A stretch of 64,000 bases of DNA from Actinomycetota bacterium (GCA_014377015.1 JACMQL010000011.1:103684-167683), one strand, 5' to 3'; counted from the stretch's first letter, positions 1 through 9,496 are shown. A program made the numbers and translations. The notes: generated from the letters alone by a model not told the origin.

Positions 1-429
1 AGGATCAAGGCGATGGTGCTGCCAGAGTTGGATCTTCTCGACGCCAAGTCGCAGAGCCGATGCCTCTGCAGCGCGAAGAAAATAGTCGCGACTTCCGCAT
101 CGACCCCAACTCTCTTTCGGGCCGCGAGTAATACCGCCTTTGGTCGCGATGACAACGTTTAATTTCGCTTCCTGAGAGCCCGACCATGAACGAAAAGCTT
201 CACCAATTAGTAGTTCGTTGTGACCGAAGGTGTCCCAACTCGGGGAGTAAATATCAGCCGTATCAATGAGGGTGACACCTGCGTCGAGGGCGGCATGCAC
301 CACACCGATAGCGCCTTGTCGATCATTAAGAATTGCCGCCTTTTCGGCCGGCATCCCAGATAAAGGCATACCCCCGAGACCCATTGCTGAAACTTTCCAA
401 GGTCCAAGAGCTCGCTGTGGAATCGTCAC
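1..429 (-). CDS. aldo/keto reductase, N-terminal part (runs off window)
   Basis: This is the first 143 codons of an aldo/keto reductase; the rest lies beyond the window edge. The GTG start follows the pyrE stop with one base between, so the two genes are probably translationally coupled. The reading frame shows the family pattern: a GLGGMPLSG loop near residue 18, DTADIY near residue 63 (catalytic Asp and Tyr), a glycine-asparagine-glutamate stretch, ATKGG near residue 102 (catalytic Lys) and QLWQHH near residue 138 (catalytic His region). Such enzymes reduce aldehydes or ketones with NAD(P)H in the cytoplasm. The substrate cannot be deduced. Confidence 0.85.
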   Translation of the reverse strand, partial: MTIPQRALGPWKVSAMGLGGMPLSGMPAEKAAILNDRQGAIGVVHAALDAGVTLIDTADIYSPSWDTFGHNELLIGEAFRSWSGSQEAKLNVVIATKGGITRGPKESWGRCGSRDYFLRAAEASALRLGVEKIQLWQHHRLDP

Positions 430-430
430 T

Positions 431-964
431 TTACAAACCCAATTCGGCAAGTGAATAAGCAGCGCGATATTCAAGACCTGCTTCTCGAATTGCAGGTTCA
501 GCACCTCGTTCTACTATGACAGCAACGCCGACAACAATTGCCCCTGCTTCGCGCAGTGCTTCCACTGCCGTCAATACAGAACCACCAGTGGTTGATGTGT
601 CTTCGACAGCCACGACACGTCGGCCCAAAACATCGGGGCCTTCAATTCTTCGCTGCAATCCATGCGCTTTCTCGGCTTTGCGAACCACAAATGAATCAAT
701 TTTTCTTCCGCGCGATGCAGCAACGTGCATGATTGCCGTAGCCACGGGATCGGCACCAAGCGTCAATCCGCCGACTGCGTCGTACTCCCACCCTTGAAGT
801 AGTTCGAGCATAACTTCACCGACAAGTGGTCCGGCCGTGGAATCAAGTGTGACTCTGCGCAAGTCAACGTAGTAGTCCGCTTCTTTGCCGGAAGACAAAA
901 TTACTTTCCCGTGGACGACTGCTTTATTGGTGATTTCATCTTTTAATTTATCGCGAGCGCTCAT
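431..964 (-). CDS. pyrE: orotate phosphoribosyltransferase
   Basis: Converts orotate and PRPP to orotidine monophosphate in de novo pyrimidine synthesis. At 177 residues it has normal family length. The PRPP-binding signature VVAVEDTSTTGGS is at residues 117-129, and the N-terminal part has the GKEADYYVDLR stretch typical of PyrE. It begins 29 bases after the hspR stop on the same strand but has its own promoter-like TATGCT box six bases before the ATG, with no Shine-Dalgarno sequence, so it is probably expressed from a leaderless transcript rather than only by read-through from the heat-shock operon. It is followed immediately by the aldo/keto reductase gene. Confidence 0.95.
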   Translation of the reverse strand: MSARDKLKDEITNKAVVHGKVILSSGKEADYYVDLRRVTLDSTAGPLVGEVMLELLQGWEYDAVGGLTLGADPVATAIMHVAASRGRKIDSFVVRKAEKAHGLQRRIEGPDVLGRRVVAVEDTSTTGGSVLTAVEALREAGAIVVGVAVIVERGAEPAIREAGLEYRAAYSLAELGL

Positions 965-970
965 GTTGCG

Positions 971-976
971 AGCATA
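971..976 (-). promoter_or_regulatory. -10 box of pyrE (leaderless)
   Basis: TATGCT, followed by six bases and then the pyrE ATG. No ribosome binding site lies between. This is the TANNNT-N6-start arrangement seen repeatedly in this window. Confidence 0.55.
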
Positions 977-993
977 CCTTTAGAAAAAGCGAA

Positions 994-1392
994 TCACTTA
1001 TCTTCTTTTTTGTAAGTGACAGCTGGTGTCGCTGGGCGTCGTGCCAGGGGCTTTGGGGAATTTGAGGCAAGTAAGGCGTCCACTTCGACACGCAATTTCG
1101 CGACTTCCATTGCCAAATTAGCCATCGCGGATTCCAATTCAATGATTCGCTTGATGCCCGCGTGGTTGATGCCTTCACCTATCAGTCGTTGCACATTGCG
1201 AAGCAGAGCAATATCGCGCAGTGAATATCTACGCCCACGACCGCTTGCCCGTCCCGGAGAAACCAACCCGAGTCGGTCGTACTGGCGAAGGGTTTGTGGA
1301 TGCAGACCAGATAATTGTGAAGCAATGGAAATTACATAAACTGCGGCACCATCATCGTCTTCTGGCAAGGGCATCACTTCAAAGTCGCTCAT
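994..1392 (-). CDS. hspR: MerR-family heat-shock repressor HspR
   Basis: Last gene of the dnaK-grpE-dnaJ-hspR operon, the standard actinobacterial arrangement in which HspR represses its own operon by binding HAIR operators, with DnaK as co-repressor. The 132-residue protein carries a MerR-type winged helix (VYVISIASQLSGLHPQTLRQYD, residues 19 onward, then GRGRRYSLRDIALL) and a leucine-rich helix around residues 88-110 that could dimerise. Its ATG overlaps the dnaJ stop by four bases. A HAIR-like element is visible upstream of dnaK at 4742-4762, which supports the assignment. Confidence 0.93.
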   Translation of the reverse strand: MSDFEVMPLPEDDDGAAVYVISIASQLSGLHPQTLRQYDRLGLVSPGRASGRGRRYSLRDIALLRNVQRLIGEGINHAGIKRIIELESAMANLAMEVAKLRVEVDALLASNSPKPLARRPATPAVTYKKEDK

Positions 1393-2312
1393 AATTTTGC
1401 CCTGCTCGCGAACTCCGCTCGTACGTTTTCAGATGCAGTCGCCTTCGCGAAATCCTCAAGTGCTTGGCGGGCGACTGCGTCGACGCGACGAGGTACCTGG
1501 ACATCAACTGTTACCAGTAGGTCGCCCGTACCTTTCGCGGATTGGACGCCGCGACCCTTAACTCGCAAAACACGCCCGCTCGGAGTTCCTGGTGAGATGC
1601 GAACCGTGACTTCTTCACCCGTCAAAGTCGGAATCTTGATATCGGCCCCGAGGGTGGCTTCCACAAATGTAATCGGCAAGGTAATCGTCAGGTTGATTCC
1701 TACGTGCGTAAAGAGAGGGTGTGGGGTGACATGCAGATTAATGAATAAATCTCCTGCCCCACCTTCACCTGGGGCACCTTTGCCCTTGAGGCGAATCTTG
1801 CCGCCATCTGTAACGCCAGCGGGCACCCGCGCGGTGATGTTTTGTGGAGATCCATTTGCCGAGGTCAAACGCAACTCAAGAGTGGTGCCAAAAATCGATT
1901 CGCGAAAGGAAATAGTCGATTCAGTCTGCAAATCTTGACCGCGCCTGGGACCGCGGCGTCCGCCGAAGAGATTGGCGAAGATATCTTGTGGCGATCCTCC
2001 GCCGAATACATCTTCAAAATTTCCCGCGCCGCCCGCGCCGCCCTGCCCCCCCTGCGGAACACGAAATCCGCCACGTTCGAAACGCGCCCGAACATCGTCG
2101 TATTCGGCGCGCTTCTTTTCGTCGGAAAGAATGTCGTTGGCTTCGGAGACTGCTTTGAATTTCTCCTCGCGAACTTTGTCGCCTTTGTTCTTGTCGGGAT
2201 GCAATTCGCGGGCTAGCCCTCGATATGCCTTCTTTATCTCTTGACTACTCGCGTTCTTGGCGACGCCAAGGATCTGATAAAGATCCTTTTCGTAAAGATC
2301 TTTGGCGGCCAT
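1389..2312 (-). CDS. dnaJ: DnaJ-type co-chaperone without zinc finger (CbpA-like)
   Basis: Hsp40 co-chaperone that stimulates the ATPase of DnaK. The J domain covers about residues 8-72 with HPD at 38-40, then a Gly/Phe-rich linker (to about 125), then two beta-barrel substrate-binding domains. The 307-residue protein contains no cysteine at all, so the four CxxCxGxG zinc-binding repeats of classical DnaJ are absent; the J-G/F-CTD layout is that of CbpA. In most actinobacteria the copy in this operon is the zinc-finger form. It starts three bases after grpE and overlaps hspR. Confidence 0.9.
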   Translation of the reverse strand: MAAKDLYEKDLYQILGVAKNASSQEIKKAYRGLARELHPDKNKGDKVREEKFKAVSEANDILSDEKKRAEYDDVRARFERGGFRVPQGGQGGAGGAGNFEDVFGGGSPQDIFANLFGGRRGPRRGQDLQTESTISFRESIFGTTLELRLTSANGSPQNITARVPAGVTDGGKIRLKGKGAPGEGGAGDLFINLHVTPHPLFTHVGINLTITLPITFVEATLGADIKIPTLTGEEVTVRISPGTPSGRVLRVKGRGVQSAKGTGDLLVTVDVQVPRRVDAVARQALEDFAKATASENVRAEFASRAKL

Positions 2313-2315
2313 GTA

Positions 2316-2792
2316 TTACTCCGGATCGGTAACAGCTACGCGGGCAGGGCGAAGAATTCGATTCTTGTACCGGTAGCCGGATTGAAGGATTGCACTCGCT
2401 GTAGGTTGCGTTACATCTGATGATGTCGAATGCATGAGCGCCTCATGGATCTGCGGATCGAATGCCGAACCCGCCTCTCCGTACTGCTCCAGACCCAACT
2501 TCGAAGCCACATTCATCAGTTGATCTGCGACAGATTTGAATCCGCCTTGCAACTCATCATGCTGTTGCGCACGGTCTAAGTCGTCAAGAATCGGGAGAAG
2601 TTCACTCAAGACGGACGCAACCGCCATCTCATGCGCAACTGCTCGATCGCGTTCTACGCGTTTTCGATAATTGGCGTACTCCGCCTGCAGGCGTTGGAGA
2701 TCTGCGGTGAGAATGTCGAGATCACTCGCGACACTCTCGCCCTGCAAATCTTCTCCAGAATCAGATGATAAAACTTCCTCTGGATTACTCAT
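2316..2792 (-). CDS. grpE: nucleotide exchange factor GrpE
   Basis: Releases ADP from DnaK. The 158-residue protein has the usual acidic N-terminus, a long coiled-coil helix (about residues 28-65, with QAEYANYRKRVERD) and the C-terminal beta domain ending in GYRYKNRILRPARVAV. It is somewhat short for the family. Its ATG overlaps the dnaK TAA by one base (TAATG), so translation is probably coupled to dnaK. Confidence 0.95.
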   Translation of the reverse strand: MSNPEEVLSSDSGEDLQGESVASDLDILTADLQRLQAEYANYRKRVERDRAVAHEMAVASVLSELLPILDDLDRAQQHDELQGGFKSVADQLMNVASKLGLEQYGEAGSAFDPQIHEALMHSTSSDVTQPTASAILQSGYRYKNRILRPARVAVTDPE

Positions 2793-4615
2793 TACTCTTC
2801 GACTATTTCAGCGTCTTGTACGCCCTCATCGCGTGTCTCACCGCTACCGGATGCAGTCGCTGCGCTAGTTGCATACAACGCGGCGCCCAGTGCCTGGCTC
2901 AGTGTTGAGACCTTCTCCGTTGAACTCTTGATCATCTCGAAATTGGCTCCCCCAAGGGCAGTCTTCAGTTCAGCGAGAGCCGCTTCTGTTTCTACCTTCT
3001 TTGTTGCGGCTTCTCCCTCATTGAACTTGTCGCCGTTTTCCGCGAGGAACTTCTCAGTCTGATAGAAAAGTGAGTCGCCAGTATTACGAATTTCGGCTTC
3101 TTCATGGCGCTGACGATCTTCCTCGGCGTGTTCTTCAGCATCCTTCATCATGCGATCGATCTCGTCTTTGGAAAGAGCTGAACCACCGGTGATAGTCATA
3201 CTTTGCTCTTTGCCCGTACCAAGATCCTTCGCAGAAACATGCACTATGCCATTTGCATCGATATCGAAGGTAACCTCAATCTGCGGTACTCCACGTGGAG
3301 CAGGTGGCAAACCAGTCAACTCGAACATGCCGAGTTTCTTGTTATAAGCCGCCATCTCGCGCTCGCCTTGGAATGCTTGAATCTGCACGGCTGGTTGATT
3401 GTCATCGGCAGTTGTGAAAATTTCGCTGCGCTTTGTAGGAATCGTTGTGTTTCGCTCGATCAAACGAGTCATCACGCCACCTTTGGTTTCAATTCCAAGT
3501 GAAAGTGGTGTGACATCAAGAAGCAAAACATCCTTCACTTCACCCTTAAGTACACCAGCCTGCAACGAAGCACCAACTGCCACGACTTCATCCGGGTTCA
3601 CGCCCTTGTTAGGTTCGCGGCCACCGGTGAGAGTACGAACGAGATCGACAACCGCCGGCATACGAGTTGATCCACCCACGAGTACAACATGGTGGATATT
3701 TGAAATCGGGATACCGGCATCTTTGATAACCGCTTGGAAAGGCTTCTTGCATCGCTCGAGCAAATCGGCAGTCAGTGATTGGAACTGAGCACGCGTGATG
3801 GTCTCATCTAAGAAAAGTGGATTCTTTTCTGCATCAACAGTGATGTAGGGAAGGTTGATTGATGCTTGTTGTGAGGATGAGAGTTCAATCTTCGCTTTTT
3901 CCGCAGCTTCGCGAATACGTTGCATCGCCATCTTGTCTTTCGTGAGGTCGATGCCGTTTTGCGAACCAAAAGTTTTTACCAGGTGATCAACGAGGGCTTG
4001 ATCCCAATCGTCTCCACCGAGATGGTTATCACCATTCGTTGCCTTTACTTCCACAACGCCGTCGCCGATTTCAAGAAGTGAAACGTCGAAGGTTCCGCCG
4101 CCGAGGTCGAAGACGAGAATGGTCTCTTCTTTATCTCCCTTATCCAGACCGTATGCCAGCGCGGCAGCTGTTGGCTCGTTAATAATGCGCAAGACATTGA
4201 GACCGGCAATCTCGCCAGCCTCTTTGGTTGCCTGGCGTTGCGAATCGTTGAAATACGCAGGCACTGTAATGACTGCATCGGTGACGCTTTCTCCCAAGTA
4301 AGACTCGGCATCGCGCTTCAACTTCTGAAGGATGCGAGCGCTAATTTCCTGTGGGGTGTACTTCTTGCCGTCGATGTCTACGTTCCAAGAAGTTCCCATG
4401 TGACGCTTTACCGAGCGGATCGTTCGTTCTACGTTGGTGACAGACTGGCGCTTAGCGACTTCGCCGACTAAGACCTCTCCGTTCTTGGCAAAGGCCACAA
4501 TCGAGGGGGTCGTGCGGGCACCTTCCGCGTTAGTGATGACCTTAGGCTCGCCACCTTCGAGCACTGAGACGCAACTATTCGTGGTTCCTAGGTCAATTCC
4601 GACAGCTCGTGACAT
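2792..4615 (-). CDS. dnaK: chaperone DnaK (Hsp70)
   Basis: ATP-dependent chaperone, first gene of the operon. The 607 residues show the ATPase-domain start [33 protein letters not shown], the [11 protein letters not shown] and DLGGGTFD phosphate-binding motifs, a [15 protein letters not shown] linker/substrate-domain boundary near residue 365, and an acidic tail ending EIVEE. It is preceded by a good purine-rich ribosome site (AAAAAAGGGG). Regulation by HspR is expected from the operator and promoter at 4710-4762. Confidence 0.98.
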   Translation of the reverse strand: MSRAVGIDLGTTNSCVSVLEGGEPKVITNAEGARTTPSIVAFAKNGEVLVGEVAKRQSVTNVERTIRSVKRHMGTSWNVDIDGKKYTPQEISARILQKLKRDAESYLGESVTDAVITVPAYFNDSQRQATKEAGEIAGLNVLRIINEPTAAALAYGLDKGDKEETILVFDLGGGTFDVSLLEIGDGVVEVKATNGDNHLGGDDWDQALVDHLVKTFGSQNGIDLTKDKMAMQRIREAAEKAKIELSSSQQASINLPYITVDAEKNPLFLDETITRAQFQSLTADLLERCKKPFQAVIKDAGIPISNIHHVVLVGGSTRMPAVVDLVRTLTGGREPNKGVNPDEVVAVGASLQAGVLKGEVKDVLLLDVTPLSLGIETKGGVMTRLIERNTTIPTKRSEIFTTADDNQPAVQIQAFQGEREMAAYNKKLGMFELTGLPPAPRGVPQIEVTFDIDANGIVHVSAKDLGTGKEQSMTITGGSALSKDEIDRMMKDAEEHAEEDRQRHEEAEIRNTGDSLFYQTEKFLAENGDKFNEGEAATKKVETEAALAELKTALGGANFEMIKSSTEKVSTLSQALGAALYATSAATASGSGETRDEGVQDAEIVEE

Positions 4616-4709
4616 TTTCTTACCCCTTTTTTAGGTTCGTTTCGCCTCTTTTAGGCTTTTAGGCTGATCTGGGACTCAACCGAGTGAACTCGACCGAAGT
4701 CATGCGGTA

Positions 4710-4738
4710 ATTCTCAACCTTGCGTCGACATTTGTCAA
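4710..4738 (-). promoter_or_regulatory. housekeeping-type promoter of the dnaK operon
   Basis: On the minus strand TTGACA (4738-4733) is a perfect -35 box; after exactly 17 bases comes GAGAAT (4715-4710), a weaker -10. The implied leader to the dnaK ATG is about 90 bases. Confidence 0.6.
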
Positions 4739-4741
4739 AAG

Positions 4742-4762
4742 ATTGAGTCGAGTCGGCTCAAG
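4742..4762 (-). promoter_or_regulatory. HAIR operator for HspR
   Basis: Minus strand CTTGAGC, seven bases, ACTCAAT. The known HAIR consensus is CTTGAGT-N7-ACTCAAG, so 12 of 14 positions match with the right spacer. It lies three bases upstream of the dnaK -35 box, where bound HspR would block RNA polymerase. A further ACTCAA half-site lies at 4673-4678. Confidence 0.75.
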
Positions 4763-4836
4763 ATTCCTACCGAAGAGAACGCAAGATCAGGAGTGAATAT
4801 TCCACACCGAAGTCGACTCTCGAAAGCATTAAAAGA

Positions 4837-4873
4837 CCGTCGTCGCATGCGCTCATCGCAGATGCGACGACGG
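4837..4873. repeat. perfect 12-bp inverted repeat in the dnaK / Fe-S oxidoreductase gap
   Basis: CCGTCGTCGCAT (4837-4848) and its exact complement (4862-4873) flank a 13-base loop. The 389-base gap 4616-5004 otherwise holds the dnaK promoter and operator, and a TACCCT box just before the downstream gene. On the minus strand the stem is followed by TCTTTT, so it could be a weak terminator; it could also be an operator or a leader hairpin. No convincing gene is visible in the gap. Confidence 0.5.
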
Positions 4874-4991
4874 CTGCTTATTCTCTCCGTGAGTGTTAGC
4901 GCTCTGACGGTACCAAGAAAAGTCGGTGCTGAGCGGTCGCAATACGAACAAGAATTTATCCCTTTGGGCCACCGAAAGAGGCTCCCGCCTA

Positions 4992-4997
4992 TACCCT
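4992..4997 (+). promoter_or_regulatory. -10 box of the Fe-S oxidoreductase gene (leaderless)
   Basis: TACCCT seven bases before the ATG at 5005, with no Shine-Dalgarno sequence in front of the start. Confidence 0.45.
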
Positions 4998-5004
4998 CAG
5001 GCAT

Positions 5005-7077
5005 ATGTCCTACTGGCTAGAAATCCTGCTTCCCAATATCGCTTACGGGATCACCCTGGTTGCGCTGGTTCTCCTCTACATCCGAGTGCGCAAACTCCTG
5101 GCCATCTATCGCGCAGGTCAGCCAGATCCCACTCGCACGAATTCGCGAGCAACGCGCTTCTGGCACATGTTCAAGGAGATCCTCGGGCATACCAAAATGC
5201 TCAATTTCACGGGCACAGGAATGGCGCACTGGGTCGTTATGGTCGGATTCATTACTTTGTTCGGAACCCTTGTCACTGCATACGGACAGGTAACTAATCC
5301 AAACTTTTCTTTGCCGCTAATTGGTCATTTAATTCCGTACGAGTACTACATAGAACTGATCACGATTCTCACCGGAATCGGAATTGTAACGTTGATCGGT
5401 ATTCGCCAGTTCACCCGAATTTTCCGCAAAGGCCGTGCCTCGCGATTCTTCGGATCAGGATCCCTTAAGGCTTATTACATAGAAGCAACGATCCTCGCGA
5501 TCGTTGTGTGCGAAGTGGCTCTCCGTGGACTGGACGGAGCGCTCTCCCAATACAGTGGTTTTAGTTGGCACTATCCATTCTCGTGGCGTGTGGCAGAGAT
5601 ATTCAAAGAGTGGCCACTGAGTAGAATTCTCATTTCAATTCAAGTAATTGCTGCGATCAAGATCGTCATCTCCATGCTTTGGTTTATTGTCATTGCTTTA
5701 AATCTAACTATGGGAGTTGCGTGGCATCGTTTCCTCGCCTTTTTCAATATCTATTACCGTCGCCATAGTGACGGAACAAATTCACTGGGTGAACTTCCAG
5801 TGATGCTGTCGCACGGACGTACAATTGATTTCCAGGATCCAAGTGAAGAGGATATTTTCGGCCTTGGAACTCGGTCAGACATTTCTTGGAAAGGTCTGCT
5901 GGATATGACGAGCTGCACCGAGTGCGGCCGCTGCCAATCTCAATGTCCTGCCTGGCATACAGAAAAGCCACTCTCGCCAAAGCTTCTCATCATGGCGATG
6001 CGCGATCACGCCCTGGCCAAGGTCGTCGAAAGTGAAGTTCTGGTTGGGGAATCTGGCCCAATCTCACTCGATGTTCTTTGGTCATGCACCACTTGTGGTG
6101 CTTGCGTGAATGAATGTCCTGTCGACATCGAGCACATCGATCACATCGTCAACATGCGACGCTTTCAAGTGTTGGTCGAATCTGAATTTCCATCCGAACT
6201 TGCAGGAACTTTTCGTAATCTTGAAAATTCAGGAAATCCGTGGGGATCTAATCGAAATGATCGTGATGCTTGGATTGCAGAATGTGATTTTCCAATCAAA
6301 GTTGTGGAAGGACAACTTCCCGATGATGTCGAATATCTCTTCTGGGTTGGATGCGCTGGCGCCTACGAAGACCGCGCAAAGCGTACGACTAAAGCCGTAG
6401 CTGAACTTCTATATATGTCCGGAGTTTCCTTTGCTGTATTAGGCAGGAAAGAGACATGCACTGGCGATCCCGCCCGACGTACAGGCAACGAATTTCTTTA
6501 TCAAATTCTTTCAAAAGAAAATATCGAAACCTTCGAGGAAGTATTTGCCGGGAAGAAAGATAAAGGCGAGAAAAAAATAGTTGTCACCTGCCCGCATTGC
6601 TTCACGACAATCGGGCGAGATTATGCGCAGAGCGGCTTCGAGCTCACGATCGTGCATCACACTCAGCTGCTCAACCAGCTGGTGCGCGAGGGAAAACTTA
6701 CGCCGACTGGTACTAGTGATAAAAAACTTACGTATCACGATCCTTGCTATCTTGGCCGACACAATCAGGTTTACGCACCGCCGCGTGAACTCCTTGAAGC
6801 GAGCGGCGTAAAGATCACGGAGATGGCGCGCAATCAAGAACGCTCATTTTGTTGTGGCGCAGGCGGCGGACGAATGTGGGTTGAGGAGAAAATCGGTACG
6901 CGTATCAACCTCAATCGAGTTGATGAGGCCATCGCGACAGGGGCGGAAGAGGTTGCGGTTGCCTGCCCCTTCTGCCGGGTGATGGTCGGGGATGGCGTCA
7001 ATGCACGAGAGAGTTCAGTTGAGGTCCTTGATGTGGCTCAAATCCTGTTACGCAGTGTGAAGCCACAGAACTCATAG
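5005..7077 (+). CDS. membrane-bound Fe-S oxidoreductase, heterodisulfide reductase-like
   Basis: A 690-residue fusion: about five membrane segments in residues 1-260 resembling a NarI/DsrM-type cytochrome b module, then two 4Fe-4S ferredoxin clusters (CTECGRCQSQCP from residue 304; CTTCGACVNECP near residue 365), then two cysteine-rich CCG domains (VGCAGAYEDR, HDPCYLGRHN, FCCGAGGGR, CPFC). The layout is shared with many actinobacterial (Fe-S)-binding proteins annotated as HdrD/GlpC-like. It probably transfers electrons between the quinone pool and a soluble donor; the donor is not identifiable. It stands alone between the heat-shock operon and a two-component system. Confidence 0.85.
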   Translation: MSYWLEILLPNIAYGITLVALVLLYIRVRKLLAIYRAGQPDPTRTNSRATRFWHMFKEILGHTKMLNFTGTGMAHWVVMVGFITLFGTLVTAYGQVTNPNFSLPLIGHLIPYEYYIELITILTGIGIVTLIGIRQFTRIFRKGRASRFFGSGSLKAYYIEATILAIVVCEVALRGLDGALSQYSGFSWHYPFSWRVAEIFKEWPLSRILISIQVIAAIKIVISMLWFIVIALNLTMGVAWHRFLAFFNIYYRRHSDGTNSLGELPVMLSHGRTIDFQDPSEEDIFGLGTRSDISWKGLLDMTSCTECGRCQSQCPAWHTEKPLSPKLLIMAMRDHALAKVVESEVLVGESGPISLDVLWSCTTCGACVNECPVDIEHIDHIVNMRRFQVLVESEFPSELAGTFRNLENSGNPWGSNRNDRDAWIAECDFPIKVVEGQLPDDVEYLFWVGCAGAYEDRAKRTTKAVAELLYMSGVSFAVLGRKETCTGDPARRTGNEFLYQILSKENIETFEEVFAGKKDKGEKKIVVTCPHCFTTIGRDYAQSGFELTIVHHTQLLNQLVREGKLTPTGTSDKKLTYHDPCYLGRHNQVYAPPRELLEASGVKITEMARNQERSFCCGAGGGRMWVEEKIGTRINLNRVDEAIATGAEEVAVACPFCRVMVGDGVNARESSVEVLDVAQILLRSVKPQNS

Positions 7078-7137
7078 AGGTTATTCTCAGACAGTTCCCA
7101 GATTAGCAGGGCACTATCAGGGCAAGAGGTGATGAAA

Positions 7138-7881
7138 ATGACGACTCTCAAAGAGCGTGCTGGAAATTCAGATGTTAAGGATGTAACTACGCATCGTATT
7201 TTGGTGGTGGATGATGAATCCAGCATCAGTGATCTCATTTCGACCAGCCTTCGCTTCGTCGGATTCGATGTGCGTACCGCGGCAAATGGCGCGCAAGCTT
7301 TACAAGTTGCTGAGGAGTTTCAACCACATGCCATCGTTCTTGATGTGATGTTGCCCGACCTCAATGGATTTGAGGTCTGCCGACAATTACGAAGCGAGGG
7401 CCATAGCGTTGGGGTGCTCTTTCTAACCGCCAAGGATGGAATGGAAGACAAAGTTGCCGGACTAACCATCGGCGGCGATGACTACATGACTAAGCCTTTC
7501 AGTTTAGAAGAATTGGTCGCCCGCCTTCGTGCTCTGCTGCGTCGCATCGGCGTTATTGAGGCTGATCAAGATGCAGAGAAGATCCGCTTTGCTGATCTTG
7601 AACTAGATGAAGCCACTCACGAAGTGCGTCGCGCTGGTCAACTTATTGATCTTTCGCCCACTGAGTTCTTGCTTCTGCGCTATCTGCTTATTAACGCAGA
7701 CCGCGTTGTTTCCAAAGCGCAGATCTTGGACCACGTATGGCAGTACGACTTCCGTGGCGATGCTGGAATCGTTGAGACATATGTGTCCTACCTTCGCAAG
7801 AAGATCGACATATTTGAACCTCCGCTAATTCACACCGTACGTGGAGTCGGCTACCGCTTGCGCATGCCTCCTAAGAAGTAA
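7138..7881 (+). CDS. OmpR-family response regulator
   Basis: Receiver domain (residues about 20-130) with acidic pocket VVDDE, phospho-acceptor Asp69 in VLDVMLPDLNG and conserved Lys in DDYMTKPF, followed by a winged-helix DNA-binding domain ending RGVGYRLR. The ATG at 7138 is preferred because AAGAGG lies eight bases before it; ATG 7132 and GTG 7129 are also in frame. The cognate kinase follows 30 bases downstream. The signal sensed and the target genes are unknown. Confidence 0.93.
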   Translation: MTTLKERAGNSDVKDVTTHRILVVDDESSISDLISTSLRFVGFDVRTAANGAQALQVAEEFQPHAIVLDVMLPDLNGFEVCRQLRSEGHSVGVLFLTAKDGMEDKVAGLTIGGDDYMTKPFSLEELVARLRALLRRIGVIEADQDAEKIRFADLELDEATHEVRRAGQLIDLSPTEFLLLRYLLINADRVVSKAQILDHVWQYDFRGDAGIVETYVSYLRKKIDIFEPPLIHTVRGVGYRLRMPPKK

Positions 7882-7911
7882 CTCACTCTTTTCGATTAAA
7901 CTCTAGAAATT

Positions 7912-9495
7912 ATGGCTTCTCCACTTCGAAGAGTTTCTGATCCCCTGAGTTTGTGGAGCCTTCGCAATCGACTGGTTGTGGGCGTGGTGATTTTATCTGC
8001 TCTTGGATTCATCGCCTCGGTTGTAGTGTCGCGAAGTTCGCTGCGCTTCTATCTCATCAATCAAATCGATAATCAATTGACGAGTGTTGCTGGCGGATCG
8101 GAACTGCGACTCGACCAAGCTGGAATTGCGCCGGAAGAGTACAACCCCCCGACGGATTCGACGCAGACTTCTCCCGGAGAGGGCGATGATGGCTCGGTAG
8201 CCAAAGCCGCTGCGCCATCTACTTCATCGCCCCTACGGCCATTGCGACAAGTACCGACGACGATGTCTGTGACGTTGCTTGATCCGGACGGCAACATTGT
8301 GGGAGTTGTTGGTGGCGACCTCAACACGCAAGAGATTAGCCGTTACATTCAAGGTTTTACTCCTAAGAAAGTTTTGACTTACAGCAATACTCCTTTCACA
8401 TTGCGAGCGCCAGGTCCTGATTTTCGTGTTCTCGCCCGAGTGCTTCCATCAGAAATCGGGAGCGTTGTTGTTGCGCAATCACTTCACGATATCGATGAGA
8501 CATTGCGCCGACTACAAGTCCTGTTTATCTTCATCGGCTTGACCGCTTTGCTTCTTATTGGATTAGCATCAAGGAAAGTAATCGGCATCGGATTAAAACC
8601 ACTTGAAGCAGTGGAGGTGACGGCAGAGTCAATTGCATCTGGTGACCTATCAGCGCGTCTGCCCGCATCAAAACCAGATACCGAGGTTGGCCGACTAGTT
8701 TCATCTCTCAACCAGATGTTGGCGCGCATTGAGGAAAGTTTTGCAGCCCGAACCGAAAGTGAAGATCGACTCCGCCGTTTCGTTGCCGATGCAAGCCATG
8801 AATTACGAACGCCGCTCACCGCAATTCGTGGATTTGCCGAGCTTCACCGACAAGGGGCCGTGAAGGGCGAGGCACAAACGACCGAACTGATTTCTCGAAT
8901 TGAAACAGAATCTGTACGTATGGGTTCACTCGTGGAAGATTTATTGCTTCTAGCTCGCATCGATCAAGCCCGCGAAATGGTGAAGATTCCAGTAGACCTG
9001 CTACATACAGTCAATGAGGCAGTTGCATCTGCCCGCGCGGCGGGTCCCGAGCATCCGATTGAGATCCTCACGCAGGATCAAGAGATTTATGTGCTGGGAG
9101 ATACAAACCGCATTCACCAAGTCATTGCTAACTTGCTTGCGAATGCGCGGACTCACACTCCCGTTGGTACTCAGATATCGGTTGCGGTCACACAAAGCGA
9201 TGACGGTGTGAGCGTTAGCGTCAGTGATAAGGGACCAGGATTGAACGAGGCAGATCAGACTCGAATTTTTGAGCGCTTCTACCGCGCAGATCCATCTCGC
9301 GTTCGTTCGAAAGATGAAGGCAGTGGACTCGGTTTAGCCATTGTCGATGCAGTAATGCGGGCGCACGGTGGTCGAGTTAGCGTCACCTCTAAACCCGGTG
9401 AAGGTGCGACGTTCACACTCTTCTTTCCGTTAGAAGAATCAGTAGAAGAAGAGATTACTAAAAGGGACGCTCGACCTGCAGGCGCCGAGTCTTAA
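7912..9495 (+). CDS. sensor histidine kinase
   Basis: Partner of the upstream response regulator. The 527-residue protein has a transmembrane helix at about residues 22-42, an extracytoplasmic domain with a Ser/Thr/Pro-rich low-complexity stretch (about 75-115), a second helix near 200-220, a HAMP linker, a dimerisation helix with phospho-accepting His296 in ASHELRTPLTA, and an ATPase domain with NLLANARTHTP, DKGPGL and GSGLGLAI. The order is that of the actinobacterial OmpR-partner kinases (TcrY/CutS type). It ends one base before the convergent htpX stop. A TAAACT box lies nine bases before the ATG, so a separate promoter is possible. Confidence 0.93.
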   Translation: MASPLRRVSDPLSLWSLRNRLVVGVVILSALGFIASVVVSRSSLRFYLINQIDNQLTSVAGGSELRLDQAGIAPEEYNPPTDSTQTSPGEGDDGSVAKAAAPSTSSPLRPLRQVPTTMSVTLLDPDGNIVGVVGGDLNTQEISRYIQGFTPKKVLTYSNTPFTLRAPGPDFRVLARVLPSEIGSVVVAQSLHDIDETLRRLQVLFIFIGLTALLLIGLASRKVIGIGLKPLEAVEVTAESIASGDLSARLPASKPDTEVGRLVSSLNQMLARIEESFAARTESEDRLRRFVADASHELRTPLTAIRGFAELHRQGAVKGEAQTTELISRIETESVRMGSLVEDLLLLARIDQAREMVKIPVDLLHTVNEAVASARAAGPEHPIEILTQDQEIYVLGDTNRIHQVIANLLANARTHTPVGTQISVAVTQSDDGVSVSVSDKGPGLNEADQTRIFERFYRADPSRVRSKDEGSGLGLAIVDAVMRAHGGRVSVTSKPGEGATFTLFFPLEESVEEEITKRDARPAGAES

Positions 9496-9496
9496 T

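Noticed and set aside
4735..5004. 89-codon minus-strand open frame upstream of the Fe-S oxidoreductase
   Set aside because: It spans the dnaK operator and the inverted repeat and resembles no family; a chance frame.
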